Notes under the pieces: generated by a model
Told to the model about the DNA's origin: nothing
What the model saw: only the letters and a program-made list of their open reading frames with translations
The model's database searches: none
Position numbers and translations under genes: made by a program
In this document: one piece after another, positions 35,671-43,235 of the stretch
Numbering within the stretch: position 1 is the first letter of the stretch
Layout: the number at the start of each line of letters is the position of its first letter
Assembly (NCBI RefSeq): GCF_017161265.1
Contig: NZ_CP031393.1
Span: 1,178,001-1,242,000, forward strand
Direction: 5' to 3'
Source of the DNA: Treponema medium
GTDB lineage: Bacteria > Spirochaetota > Spirochaetia > Treponematales > Treponemataceae
DNA: 64,000 nucleotides

Positions 35671-35816
35671 ATAAACAGCTCAACAGAAATTCTGTTTCGC
35701 TGTTTATCTTCGAGTTTGCCAAAGGCAAACATCGTATTATTGTATGCAGCTTTGCATGTGCAAAGCTGCTTGAAAAAACTTTTTTCGCAAATTAATATTT
35801 GCTGCAAAAAGTTTTT
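35671..35816 (+). repeat. Four-hairpin module ending in the ribosome binding site of the S-component
   Basis: Nested ATAAACAGC/GCTGTTTAT (35671-35707); CGAGTTTGCC/GGCAAACatCG (35711-35734); linker TATTATTGTAT; perfect 11-bp GCAGCTTTGCA stem (35746-35769); perfect 11-bp AAAAACTTTTT stem enclosing GCAAAT/ATTTGC with loop TAAT (35774-35816), then ATAGGAG. The paralogous locus at 46463-46645 has a different element at this point although both flanks are nearly identical. Confidence 0.75.
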
Positions 35817-35833
35817 ATAGGAGAATATAAACT

Positions 35834-36436
35834 ATGGAAACAAAGACAAACAAATTGAATGCACGGGATTTTATTTTTATCGGAATCTTCGCTGCGGTTG
35901 CACTATTAATTTTCTTTATTACGGGAGCACTCGCTGCATTAACGCTTTTCGGAACGATAGCCAATATCCCGATTACGCTGTTTTTTGTATCGATAGCATT
36001 TATGCTGGCGGCATCAAAGGTAAGAAAAACGGGCGTCTTTTTTATTATGGGGATAATTATCGTTTTACCGGGATTTATGGCGGCAAACGGAATAGGTGTC
36101 GGCCTTTCAATTATCGGCTGGTTCATTGCGGAGACTCTTGCGTCAATGATGAAGTACAAGGATAAAAAAGCAATCATACTGCCCTATGTGCTTGGCTCCA
36201 CATTGCAGACAGCCTTGTTCACCCTGCCTATGTATCTTTCGCATGGAGAATACTTTGTGCAGAGGAAAGAAATTTTACATTTAACAGATGAGACATTACA
36301 GCACTATTTACAAGTGGTAGGTTCCTGGGAGATGTATGGTGCGATGGTAGCTTTAACGATTATAACAAGTCTGCTGGGGGCATGTATCTCTATGCGGATA
36401 TTAAAAAAGCATTTTGAAAAAGCGGGGGTTATTTAA
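35834..36436 (+). CDS. ECF transporter S-component, MptD/Trep_Strep family
   Basis: A 200-residue, six-helix membrane protein of the MptD-like ECF substrate-binding family, known mainly from treponemes and streptococci. The N-terminal ARDFIFIGIFAAVALLIFF helix is typical. It captures the substrate and docks on EcfT. Substrates of this family are not established; association with YbtPQ-like ABC genes suggests a metal chelate, haem or corrinoid. TAGGAG lies 9 nt before ATG 35834. The copy at 46646-47248 is almost identical for the first two thirds, then diverges. Confidence 0.87.
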   Translation: METKTNKLNARDFIFIGIFAAVALLIFFITGALAALTLFGTIANIPITLFFVSIAFMLAASKVRKTGVFFIMGIIIVLPGFMAANGIGVGLSIIGWFIAETLASMMKYKDKKAIILPYVLGSTLQTALFTLPMYLSHGEYFVQRKEILHLTDETLQHYLQVVGSWEMYGAMVALTIITSLLGACISMRILKKHFEKAGVI

Positions 36437-36526
36437 AAAGTAATATTTTAATTGTTTAGGTATGAGTAATCTCTAAAAAACCGCAACCCCCATTTGCTTG
36501 TTCTGTAAGGAATGATTATTATAGGC

Positions 36527-36556
36527 AACCTCTAAAAAACGAAGTTTTTAGAGGTT
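36527..36556. terminator. Terminator-like repeat overlapping an ABC gene end
   Basis: AACCTCTAAAAA pairs with TTTTTAGAGGTT. It supplies the last codons and stop of the minus-strand ABC gene and lies between convergent genes, so it could stop transcription both ways. A variant is at 40206-40241. Confidence 0.6.
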
Positions 36557-38286
36557 CCTTGAATATCCCACAGCCGCCGGTATAGTCCCTCTTGAGCAAT
36601 CAGCTCTGTATGAGAGCCGCGCTGACTGATTGTTCCATTTTCCAGCACGAGAATCTGATCGGCGTTTTGTATACTAGAAAGTTTGTGCGCAATCATAATC
36701 ACCGTTTTGTTTTTTAAAAGTTCCTGTAAAGCCGTCTGAATCAACTGCTCATTTTCCGCATCGACATTTGCCGTTACCTCATCCAAGAGGATAATCGGTG
36801 CATCCTTGAGAAGCGCCCGTGCAATGGAAATACGCTGCTTTTCTCCGCCGGAAAGCCGTGCCCCCGCCTCACCGATAACCGTGTTGTAGCCATCTTCCAT
36901 CGCTTCAATAAATTCCGCACATCCTGCACGCCGTGCTGCTTCACAGACTTCTTCAATTGTTGCATCAAGCCGTCCGATACGGATATTGTTCAGCACGGTA
37001 TCATTAAACAAAAATACATCCTGAAATACAAAACTGATATTCTTTAACAAGTGTTCGTACGAGAGCGTTTTTACCGCCTTGCCGCCGATGCTGATCTCCC
37101 CATGCCCGGGCAGGATATCCCAAAAGCGCGCAATCAAATTCGTAATCGTTGTTTTGCCGCTCCCCGAAAGTCCGACAAGAGCCGTCGTCGTTCCCTTCGG
37201 TACGCAAAAACTAACGTCCCGCAATACCGGCGTTTTATTGTATGCAAAATTCACATGCTCAAAACAAATATCGTACCGCTCAAGTTTTTCCGTGCCGGAA
37301 ATATCTTCTAATTTAGGAATCGTCTTAATTTGATTCATCCGGTCGATGGACTGCTGCGTCATCTTTGCAAAGATACTGAATATCCCCATCGCTTCGGCGC
37401 CGGTAAAAAGACTGAACGAGGCAAGCATCAATAAAAAGGCTTGCGGAAATATGAAGTCCTTGTGCAATAGAAACAGTCCGGAAAGAAATACAATTCCCGT
37501 CGTAATCAGCCGAAAACATAATTGATACATGCCCATCGGTGGGATATGAACAAATTCTCCTCGTACGGAAAATGCGCGCAATCTTTCATAAGCGTCTTGT
37601 GTTTTAGAAAATTGTTTTTCCGTCATATTGTAGGATTTCAATACAGGAAGTCCCTTGATAAATTCAATCGTATCTTCCGTTACCTGCCCGATCAATTTTT
37701 GTCGGTTTAGCTTGAGCGCATCCTGCCGTGTTGCAAGATATCGGTAGGCAAACCATGTCGGGATGAGCAAGACAAGCACGAGCAAAAAAATACGGTAATC
37801 AAATGAGAGGCAGATCATAAGCGCGATGATAAATACCGGAATGCCGACTGCAACTTTTTCAATGACACCTATGCCTTCTATTTCCAAAAACGCTGCGTCC
37901 GAGGTAATCGTCGAAACCACATCGCCCAAATTCTTTTCGTTAAAAAAACCGAGCGGCACCTTCCGCAATTCCTTCCCCAACGTTTTGCGCTCTTCCGCCA
38001 TACACTTATACCCCGCGCCCGACCGCAGACACGAAACAAGGTAACGCAATATGATGCGAGCAAGAATACTCGCCAACATAATCAGCGAATACCGGATCAT
38101 TACCGGCATCGTCAAAGCCTCCGCAACATCAGGATTAAATTCCGGCATCCGCGCAGTAATATGAAACGCTGCCAGCAAAGGAACCACAATCAGCCAGCCG
38201 TCAAAAAAGCTCAACACAAGCGAAGCATACAGCTCTCTTTTTTGCCCGCTCATCAACTTGATAAAATCCCGCACCGTTTTTAACAT
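36532..38286 (-). CDS. ABC half-transporter, YbtQ/IrtB-like
   Basis: A 584-residue exporter-fold ABC protein: six helices (about 20-300), Walker A GLSGSGKTT, signature LSGGEKQ, Walker B IILLDEVTANVD and His in IAHKLSS. ATG 38286 has GGGAG upstream and overlaps the stop of the partner gene by 7 nt; a longer frame to 38346 is rejected. It is the second half of a heterodimer with 38280-40025. The last residues (GTSKNFVF) are encoded by a terminator-like repeat, so the natural C-terminus has been replaced. Confidence 0.88.
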   Translation of the reverse strand: MLKTVRDFIKLMSGQKRELYASLVLSFFDGWLIVVPLLAAFHITARMPEFNPDVAEALTMPVMIRYSLIMLASILARIILRYLVSCLRSGAGYKCMAEERKTLGKELRKVPLGFFNEKNLGDVVSTITSDAAFLEIEGIGVIEKVAVGIPVFIIALMICLSFDYRIFLLVLVLLIPTWFAYRYLATRQDALKLNRQKLIGQVTEDTIEFIKGLPVLKSYNMTEKQFSKTQDAYERLRAFSVRGEFVHIPPMGMYQLCFRLITTGIVFLSGLFLLHKDFIFPQAFLLMLASFSLFTGAEAMGIFSIFAKMTQQSIDRMNQIKTIPKLEDISGTEKLERYDICFEHVNFAYNKTPVLRDVSFCVPKGTTTALVGLSGSGKTTITNLIARFWDILPGHGEISIGGKAVKTLSYEHLLKNISFVFQDVFLFNDTVLNNIRIGRLDATIEEVCEAARRAGCAEFIEAMEDGYNTVIGEAGARLSGGEKQRISIARALLKDAPIILLDEVTANVDAENEQLIQTALQELLKNKTVIMIAHKLSSIQNADQILVLENGTISQRGSHTELIAQEGLYRRLWDIQGTSKNFVF

Positions 38287-40025
38287 ACCGACTCCCCCAT
38301 TACCCTTTCCAGCTTCCAGTTCCGGCTCTGCACCTGCGTACTCCACAGCTTTGCATACAGCGGTGATTGCTTCAACAGTTCGCCGTGTGTTCCCGTTGCA
38401 GCAACCGTTCCGTTATTCATCACGATAATTTGATCACAGCCGGTAACTGTTGATAACCGGTGTACAATTACAATGAGCGTTTTGTCTTTGCACAATTCTT
38501 CAAGCGACTTTTGAATTTTGTGCTGATTTTCCATATCAGCATAAGCGGTTGCTTCGTCAAGAATCAGTATCGGTGCGTTTCGCAACAGAGCACGTGCAAT
38601 AATAATCCGCTGCCGCTGACCTCCCGACAATTTTGCACCATCATCTCCCGCACTTGTGTTGTAGCCATTTTCAAACGCAATGATAAACTCATGGCAATAT
38701 GCTTTTTTCGCCGCTTCAATGACTTCCTCATCGGACGCATCGGGCTTACCAAGCCGTATGTTTTCCATAATCGTCATGTTGAATAAAAAGGTGTCCTGCG
38801 TTACATAGTTGACCCGCTGCATCAACTGATCCAAAGATAAATCTCGATAGGCAACACCGCCTATTGTTATACTTCCTTCCTGTACATCCCAAAAGCGTGC
38901 AATAAGATTAGCGACGGTTGTTTTACCGGAACCTGAATGCCCGACAATCGCCGTCTTTGTTTTTTCAGGGAACACAAGTGAAATATCATGCAGCACATGG
39001 ACATCGTCATACGCAAAAGAAACATGATGCAGCGCAATTTCGTTATTCGGTATTTCACCGGCGGCTGTATCTGGTTCTTGTAATTCAGGAGCAGAGAGAA
39101 CTTCGTTGATGAGACGTTCACCGTTTTTAATGTAATAAAAGTTATCCATAAATTCCGTGAACTTTAAAAGCGAAGTCCCGATCCCGACGGACACCAACAC
39201 GGAAAACAAATACAACTGTGCACTTAAACTGTCGGTGCAATATAAAAAGCCGCCGACACTCAGTACGCTTGCCAAAAGCGAGGAGAGCAAAACAATCGAA
39301 GGGGACGCTGCAACATACATTCGATTATAAAGCCGGAGTGTCGCCGTTTTGTATTTGTCAATGGAAGTTTCATATTGAGAAAGCGCAGCATCCTCTCTCC
39401 CGAAAATTTTGATTTCCTTATTTCCGCGGATATATTCGATAACTCTCCCATTCATATTTTCGAGCATGGTATAATAGGTGTCAGCAAATTCATTCATAAT
39501 GCCGATATACATCGGAAGATAAAACAGCAGCGTCAGCGTGGCGGGAATCAATACCGAAAGTCCCATCCGCCAGTCGAAGCTGAAAAGCAGCGCGATAACA
39601 CTGACAGGCAGCAGGACGTTTGAAGTCGTTTCGGGGATCGCGTGCGCAAGCGGATATTCGAGGTGTTCGAGGCTGTCAATCAAGAGACTGTGAAAGTAGC
39701 CGCTCCCTTTTGCTTGCATGTAGCCCAGCGGCATACGCATCATTTTTTCCGTAATGGAAAGCCGCACTTTTTTCAAAATAGAAAACGCCGTCTTATGCGA
39801 AAGAGCGGTTGAAAGACAGTGCATCAGTATTTCGAGCGCAAGCGACAGCAAAATCAACAGCGCATACCATAACACCGTCCGCCCATTGCCCCCCTGCACA
39901 ATATGCAGCAGCAGCCGATATACCGCATAATACGGCAACAACCCGAAAAACACGGAAGCAATCGCCAAGGCCACAGAAACACTATAAACCGGAATATGTT
40001 CTTTTACAAAATCCTTAAATCGCAT
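38280..40025 (-). CDS. ABC half-transporter, YbtP/IrtA-like
   Basis: A 581-residue exporter-fold ABC protein: membrane domain about 10-310, Walker A GHSGSGKTT, signature LSGGQRQ, Walker B ILILDEATAYAD and His in IVHRLST. It is the first half of the pair with 36532. ATG 40025 fits the family's usual N-terminus (MRFKDFVKEHIPVYS); a TTG at 40106 is in frame. Neither has a Shine-Dalgarno sequence. An AraC regulator gene lies upstream on the same strand. A 40-bp leader motif shared with the ECF module at 42500 lies at 40087-40127, so the two transporters are probably co-regulated. Confidence 0.88.
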   Translation of the reverse strand: MRFKDFVKEHIPVYSVSVALAIASVFFGLLPYYAVYRLLLHIVQGGNGRTVLWYALLILLSLALEILMHCLSTALSHKTAFSILKKVRLSITEKMMRMPLGYMQAKGSGYFHSLLIDSLEHLEYPLAHAIPETTSNVLLPVSVIALLFSFDWRMGLSVLIPATLTLLFYLPMYIGIMNEFADTYYTMLENMNGRVIEYIRGNKEIKIFGREDAALSQYETSIDKYKTATLRLYNRMYVAASPSIVLLSSLLASVLSVGGFLYCTDSLSAQLYLFSVLVSVGIGTSLLKFTEFMDNFYYIKNGERLINEVLSAPELQEPDTAAGEIPNNEIALHHVSFAYDDVHVLHDISLVFPEKTKTAIVGHSGSGKTTVANLIARFWDVQEGSITIGGVAYRDLSLDQLMQRVNYVTQDTFLFNMTIMENIRLGKPDASDEEVIEAAKKAYCHEFIIAFENGYNTSAGDDGAKLSGGQRQRIIIARALLRNAPILILDEATAYADMENQHKIQKSLEELCKDKTLIVIVHRLSTVTGCDQIIVMNNGTVAATGTHGELLKQSPLYAKLWSTQVQSRNWKLERVMGESVC

Positions 40026-40086
40026 AGTTTGTTTATACGTCTTTTTGAATAAGCTGTCCGCAAAACCGGTAAAAGTTTGTCTGATG

Positions 40087-40127
40087 GCGATATATTTTGG
40101 CTGCAAGCGAAAGCGAGGAGGAATAGC
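40087..40127 (-). promoter_or_regulatory. Leader motif shared by two transporter operons, copy 1
   Basis: Read toward the ABC gene, this has CCTCCTCGCTTTCGCT, then GCAGCCAAAATATATCGC. It matches 42370-42410 at roughly 80% of positions, and that copy points toward the ECF operon. The two sites are therefore in the same orientation relative to the gene each precedes, on either side of the AraC gene. Confidence 0.55.
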
Positions 40128-40205
40128 ATTTTCTAAGGGGATATTCGTAAAATGCTTGAAAGTTTATCTGATAACAAGCGGATAGTACGGAAGTATGAAT
40201 CTAAG

Positions 40206-40241
40206 GAGCACCTCTAAAAACAGAAGTTTTTAGAAGTGCTC
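40206..40241. terminator. Terminator-like hairpin after the AraC gene
   Basis: GAGCAC/GTGCTC ends with one mismatch, then TCTAAAAA/TTTTTAGA. It lies 60 nt past the AraC stop on the minus strand and belongs to the same family as 36527-36556. Confidence 0.6.
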
Positions 40242-40300
40242 TATTGAATCTTTTTATGAATAGCCATGTATTATGTAGGGAGGTAACTGCACGATACCTA

Positions 40301-41248
40301 TCAATGAGTGCGGTACTCCGACGGCAGAACACCTGTATAATTTTTAAATTGAACTGAAAAACTTCCCGCATTTTTGTAGCCGAGCCGGTAAGCAATTTCC
40401 GCAACATAGAGATTACTATGCGTTAAAAGTTCACAGGCTTTTTCCATCTTTTTTTGCGTTATATAGCCGGAAAATGTTTGCCCCGTTACCGCCTTAAACA
40501 CATATTTAAATTTTGAAACACTCATATATGCTTCGGCTGCCAGTTCGGATAACAAAAAGTTTTGAGATAAATGATTGTTCGCATATTCTGTGATCCTTGC
40601 AACGGCACGCTTGTCGGAAGCTGCAAGTTTTAGATCATGCATAGAGCGGAACTCTTCCGCTTTCTGCATGATGATTGCAGTCAGCTCATCGATCTTGCTT
40701 TTGAAAAAGAGCCGTGAACTAAGTTCACTCCCGTTAAAGCTGCGTATCTTGCTAAATATCGCTGCAATTTCAGGAATTACAACACCATGCGGAAACACCT
40801 GTAGATATTTTTTTAAATCAATTCCTTTTATACCGAACTCTTTTTTGAGATATGTTTCGTAATAATCCGGCAGCAGCTGAATACCAATCACCTTTGCCGG
40901 AACATTTTTTTTGATGACATATCGATAGGTTCGGTTATCCGGTGCATAAGCGATATACTGCATTCCTGCCGATACATTCCCCTGCGGATAACGCCGATCA
41001 GAATCGATGGAATCATACTGCTGTATGCTGATGGAGTCCTCTGCCGGCACGGAATATTCAAAATCCCTGATATATGAATGCTCTGCAATGCATATACTCG
41101 CATAGGAATCGAGTTGATATAGAGCAGTGTATCCTTTGCCGTAGTCGGATGAAAATTGATAGGTGTCAAAACACTCGTTCAGCAACGCGCCTTTTTTTGT
41201 AAGTGTGCTGCCGGTATGGTCTATAAAACTTTGATAACTGTTGGTCAA
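40301..41248 (-). CDS. AraC-family transcriptional regulator
   Basis: A 315-residue protein with an N-terminal ligand-sensing region (about 1-205) and two C-terminal AraC helix-turn-helix motifs: LLSELAAEAYMSVSKFKYVF with VTGQTFSGYI, and VAEIAYRLGYKNAGSFSVQF with GVLPSEYR. AraC regulators such as YbtA control siderophore uptake genes of the YbtPQ type, and this one sits directly upstream of such a pair and 1.25 kb from a divergent ECF module. It probably activates one or both when its ligand is present. The shared leader motifs at 40087 and 42370 are possible control sites. Confidence 0.9.
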   Translation of the reverse strand: MTNSYQSFIDHTGSTLTKKGALLNECFDTYQFSSDYGKGYTALYQLDSYASICIAEHSYIRDFEYSVPAEDSISIQQYDSIDSDRRYPQGNVSAGMQYIAYAPDNRTYRYVIKKNVPAKVIGIQLLPDYYETYLKKEFGIKGIDLKKYLQVFPHGVVIPEIAAIFSKIRSFNGSELSSRLFFKSKIDELTAIIMQKAEEFRSMHDLKLAASDKRAVARITEYANNHLSQNFLLSELAAEAYMSVSKFKYVFKAVTGQTFSGYITQKKMEKACELLTHSNLYVAEIAYRLGYKNAGSFSVQFKNYTGVLPSEYRTH

Positions 41249-41285
41249 TTTTGAAAGTTCCTTATATGTAGTTATATAGCTTCGT

Positions 41286-42020
41286 TTACATTTTTAGCTC
41301 CGTATTTTTTAAAAACGCTTCAATTCTGTTATTTCTTTTTTTAATAAATGAAATACAATTATCCATGAATTTATAGTATTCGTCAATTGATTTAGGTAAA
41401 GGATCATCATTAAAATCTACAAATGGAATAAAATATTTAATCGTATTAAAATCATCCGTAACAAGGTCCTGTAATAAAAAAAACGTACAAAATTCTTTAA
41501 AACTAACAAATAGCTTTAGATACTCATCGTATCTTTTAAAAGTATCAAATAAGGGATTATTTTTTCCTTCAAAATATCTTCTTAAACATTCCAATGTAAG
41601 ATCAAAACGATCATATAATTTGGGATGAGTGCCTCTATTTTGATTAATGGTTCTTCCATCTTTCATCCTCTTAGGAAAAATCATAAACGCCCCGAATGTA
41701 TGAGCGAACTTTTCGAATTCTATCTTTTTATCACCAGCTATATATGGAATAATTTCTTTTCCAATTTGATGCCTCGTCCAACATTCAGTGTATGTTGTAA
41801 CGATAATATCACTTGATAAGACAATGTGATGAGAATTGATATCCGCAATCAGAATATAACGACCATCATCATCTGTTTTACTTTCTAAATTGAAGAAGAC
41901 CCCATTCGGTAGCTTCTTACTCCATAATATTTTATGCACATCATTTAATATCTTACTGTAACCATCAGGGTCTTTCAAATTAGAATCTACGCGTACATCT
42001 ATAGTTGTATCATATTTCAT
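41286..42020 (-). CDS. Conserved protein of unknown function
   Basis: A 244-residue soluble protein, acidic and aromatic-rich, with no signal peptide or membrane helix. Noted segments: KILWSKKLPNGVFFNLE near residue 32, IGKEIIPYIAGDKK near 85, FAHTFGAFMIFPKRMKDGRTINQNRG near 105, and RFDLTLECLRRYFEGKNNPLF near 138. It resembles uncharacterised proteins of the DUF6994 type found singly in many bacteria, but I recall that only loosely. It is downstream of nothing obvious and upstream of the AraC gene on the same strand; lower GC than its neighbours suggests separate acquisition. Confidence 0.7.
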   Translation of the reverse strand: MKYDTTIDVRVDSNLKDPDGYSKILNDVHKILWSKKLPNGVFFNLESKTDDDGRYILIADINSHHIVLSSDIIVTTYTECWTRHQIGKEIIPYIAGDKKIEFEKFAHTFGAFMIFPKRMKDGRTINQNRGTHPKLYDRFDLTLECLRRYFEGKNNPLFDTFKRYDEYLKLFVSFKEFCTFFLLQDLVTDDFNTIKYFIPFVDFNDDPLPKSIDEYYKFMDNCISFIKKRNNRIEAFLKNTELKM

Positions 42021-42141
42021 TATGAACTCTTCTTTAATTAAAAGTTATGTGTCTCATTGTATATAATCAATTATAAAACTGTACTTCTACGCTATGGGTA
42101 TCAGGTACTCTCCAGTGCATCAAGATTGCGGAATTCAGTTA

Positions 42142-42237
42142 TCACAAAATAGCTTCGGCTGTTTTAGAATCTTCAAAACATACATCGTTATCGGTAATTA
42201 TAATTCCATCTTTTTCACAAAAACTTTTACGGCTCAT
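42142..42237 (-). CDS. Possible 31-residue small protein
   Basis: ATG 42237 has GTAGGAGC 5-7 nt upstream, an excellent ribosome binding site. The frame encodes MSRKSFCEKDGIIITDNDVC and then FEDSKTAEAIL before TGA. The strong translation signal argues for a real or once-real gene, perhaps the start of a decayed longer one. Function unknown. It lies in the 479-bp gap between 42020 and 42500. Confidence 0.35.
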   Translation of the reverse strand: MSRKSFCEKDGIIITDNDVCFEDSKTAEAIL

Positions 42238-42318
42238 AATAAGCTCCTACAGCCTATACTATACAATAAATAGCCGAATAATGCTATGTTATGGAACATT
42301 ATTTTATTTTAGAAATAT

Positions 42319-42346
42319 TTGTCACTTTTCTACTAACCTGTATAAT
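42319..42346 (+). promoter_or_regulatory. Promoter of the second ECF module
   Basis: TTGTCA at 42319-42324, a 16-nt spacer and a perfect TATAAT at 42341-42346. Transcription would start near 42353, putting the shared motif 42370-42410 in the 5' leader. Confidence 0.6.
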
Positions 42347-42369
42347 GCCGGTAAAATAAATTTTCTTCC

Positions 42370-42410
42370 ATACCCTCCTCGCTTTCGCTCCCAGCCAAAA
42401 GATATGGCAA
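42370..42410 (+). promoter_or_regulatory. Leader motif shared by two transporter operons, copy 2
   Basis: CCTCCTCGCTTTCGCT, then CCCAGCCAAAAGATATGGC, about 90 nt upstream of the EcfT start; same orientation relative to the gene as the copy at 40087-40127. It is in the predicted transcript. The CCTCC run could pair with a Shine-Dalgarno sequence. Confidence 0.55.
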
Positions 42411-42499
42411 AAAGATAATCTTTCGATGTTTTGATAGCCGCAGCTAACTTATATGGCTATGATAGCATAAAAGATTTTGGTATGTGGTAAAAGATTACT

Positions 42500-43219
42500 A
42501 TGAAAGAAAACAAAACGACCGTATTTGATGTGAGAACGCTTCTTTTGTTAGATATATTGATTATGATATTTATGCTGATTTCCGGAAAGTCGGAGGTAAC
42601 GCTCAGCTCTTTTATCGTTGCAGCGGCAGTGCCGATCATAACGGGGTTATACGGCGCCTTAGTGTGCTACGCTATTTTGTTTGCAGCGCTTTTTTCCTAT
42701 TACCAACTGATTTTTCATTTGAAGCTGCCGGTGTTTCACTCTGCGTTTTTTTCCGTTATCGGAATACTCGCTTTTATCGTGCAGCGGATTATTCCCTTCA
42801 TGCTCCTGGGGACGGTAATTAAAAAGCAAAAAAATATTTCGGAAATTACGATGGCGCTCGAACGTATGCGGCTACCGAGAGGAATTATCCTCAGCATAGC
42901 GGTAATGTTTCGCTATTTTCCGTCAATAAAAGATGACTTTTTTATCATCATCGATTCGATGAAGCTGAAAGGTTTGTACACCTCAAAACGTTCGGCTCTG
43001 CTTCATCCGATAAGGACGATGGAATTTATAATTGTGCCGATGCTGTTTAAAAGTCTGCGAACTGCCGAAGAACTTTCCTGCGCAGCACTGATCAAGGGCA
43101 TTGAAAACACCGGTAAGAAAACATCGTATTTTGATGTCAAGCTTAGATCAGTTGACCTTATATTTTCGTTCGCCGCACTCGCAATTCTAACGGCAAGTAC
43201 AAGCGTAAAATTGTTTTGA
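42500..43219 (+). CDS. ECF transporter membrane coupling protein EcfT
   Basis: A 239-residue protein with about five membrane helices and coupling motifs KLKGLY near residue 158 and LIKGIEN near 199, where Lys replaces the Arg found in the paralogue at 34951. It heads a T-A-S operon, a different gene order from the A-T-S module at 33474-36436. A promoter and a structured leader precede it. ATG 42500 follows a weak purine stretch. Confidence 0.85.
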   Translation: MKENKTTVFDVRTLLLLDILIMIFMLISGKSEVTLSSFIVAAAVPIITGLYGALVCYAILFAALFSYYQLIFHLKLPVFHSAFFSVIGILAFIVQRIIPFMLLGTVIKKQKNISEITMALERMRLPRGIILSIAVMFRYFPSIKDDFFIIIDSMKLKGLYTSKRSALLHPIRTMEFIIVPMLFKSLRTAEELSCAALIKGIENTGKKTSYFDVKLRSVDLIFSFAALAILTASTSVKLF

Positions 43220-43235
43220 ATGAGAGTCCGCGCGT

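Noticed and set aside
40087-42410. Inverted repeats as the ends of an insertion sequence carrying AraC and the unknown protein
   Set aside because: No transposase lies between them and each copy sits in the leader of a transporter operon in matching orientation, so a shared control motif is the simpler reading.
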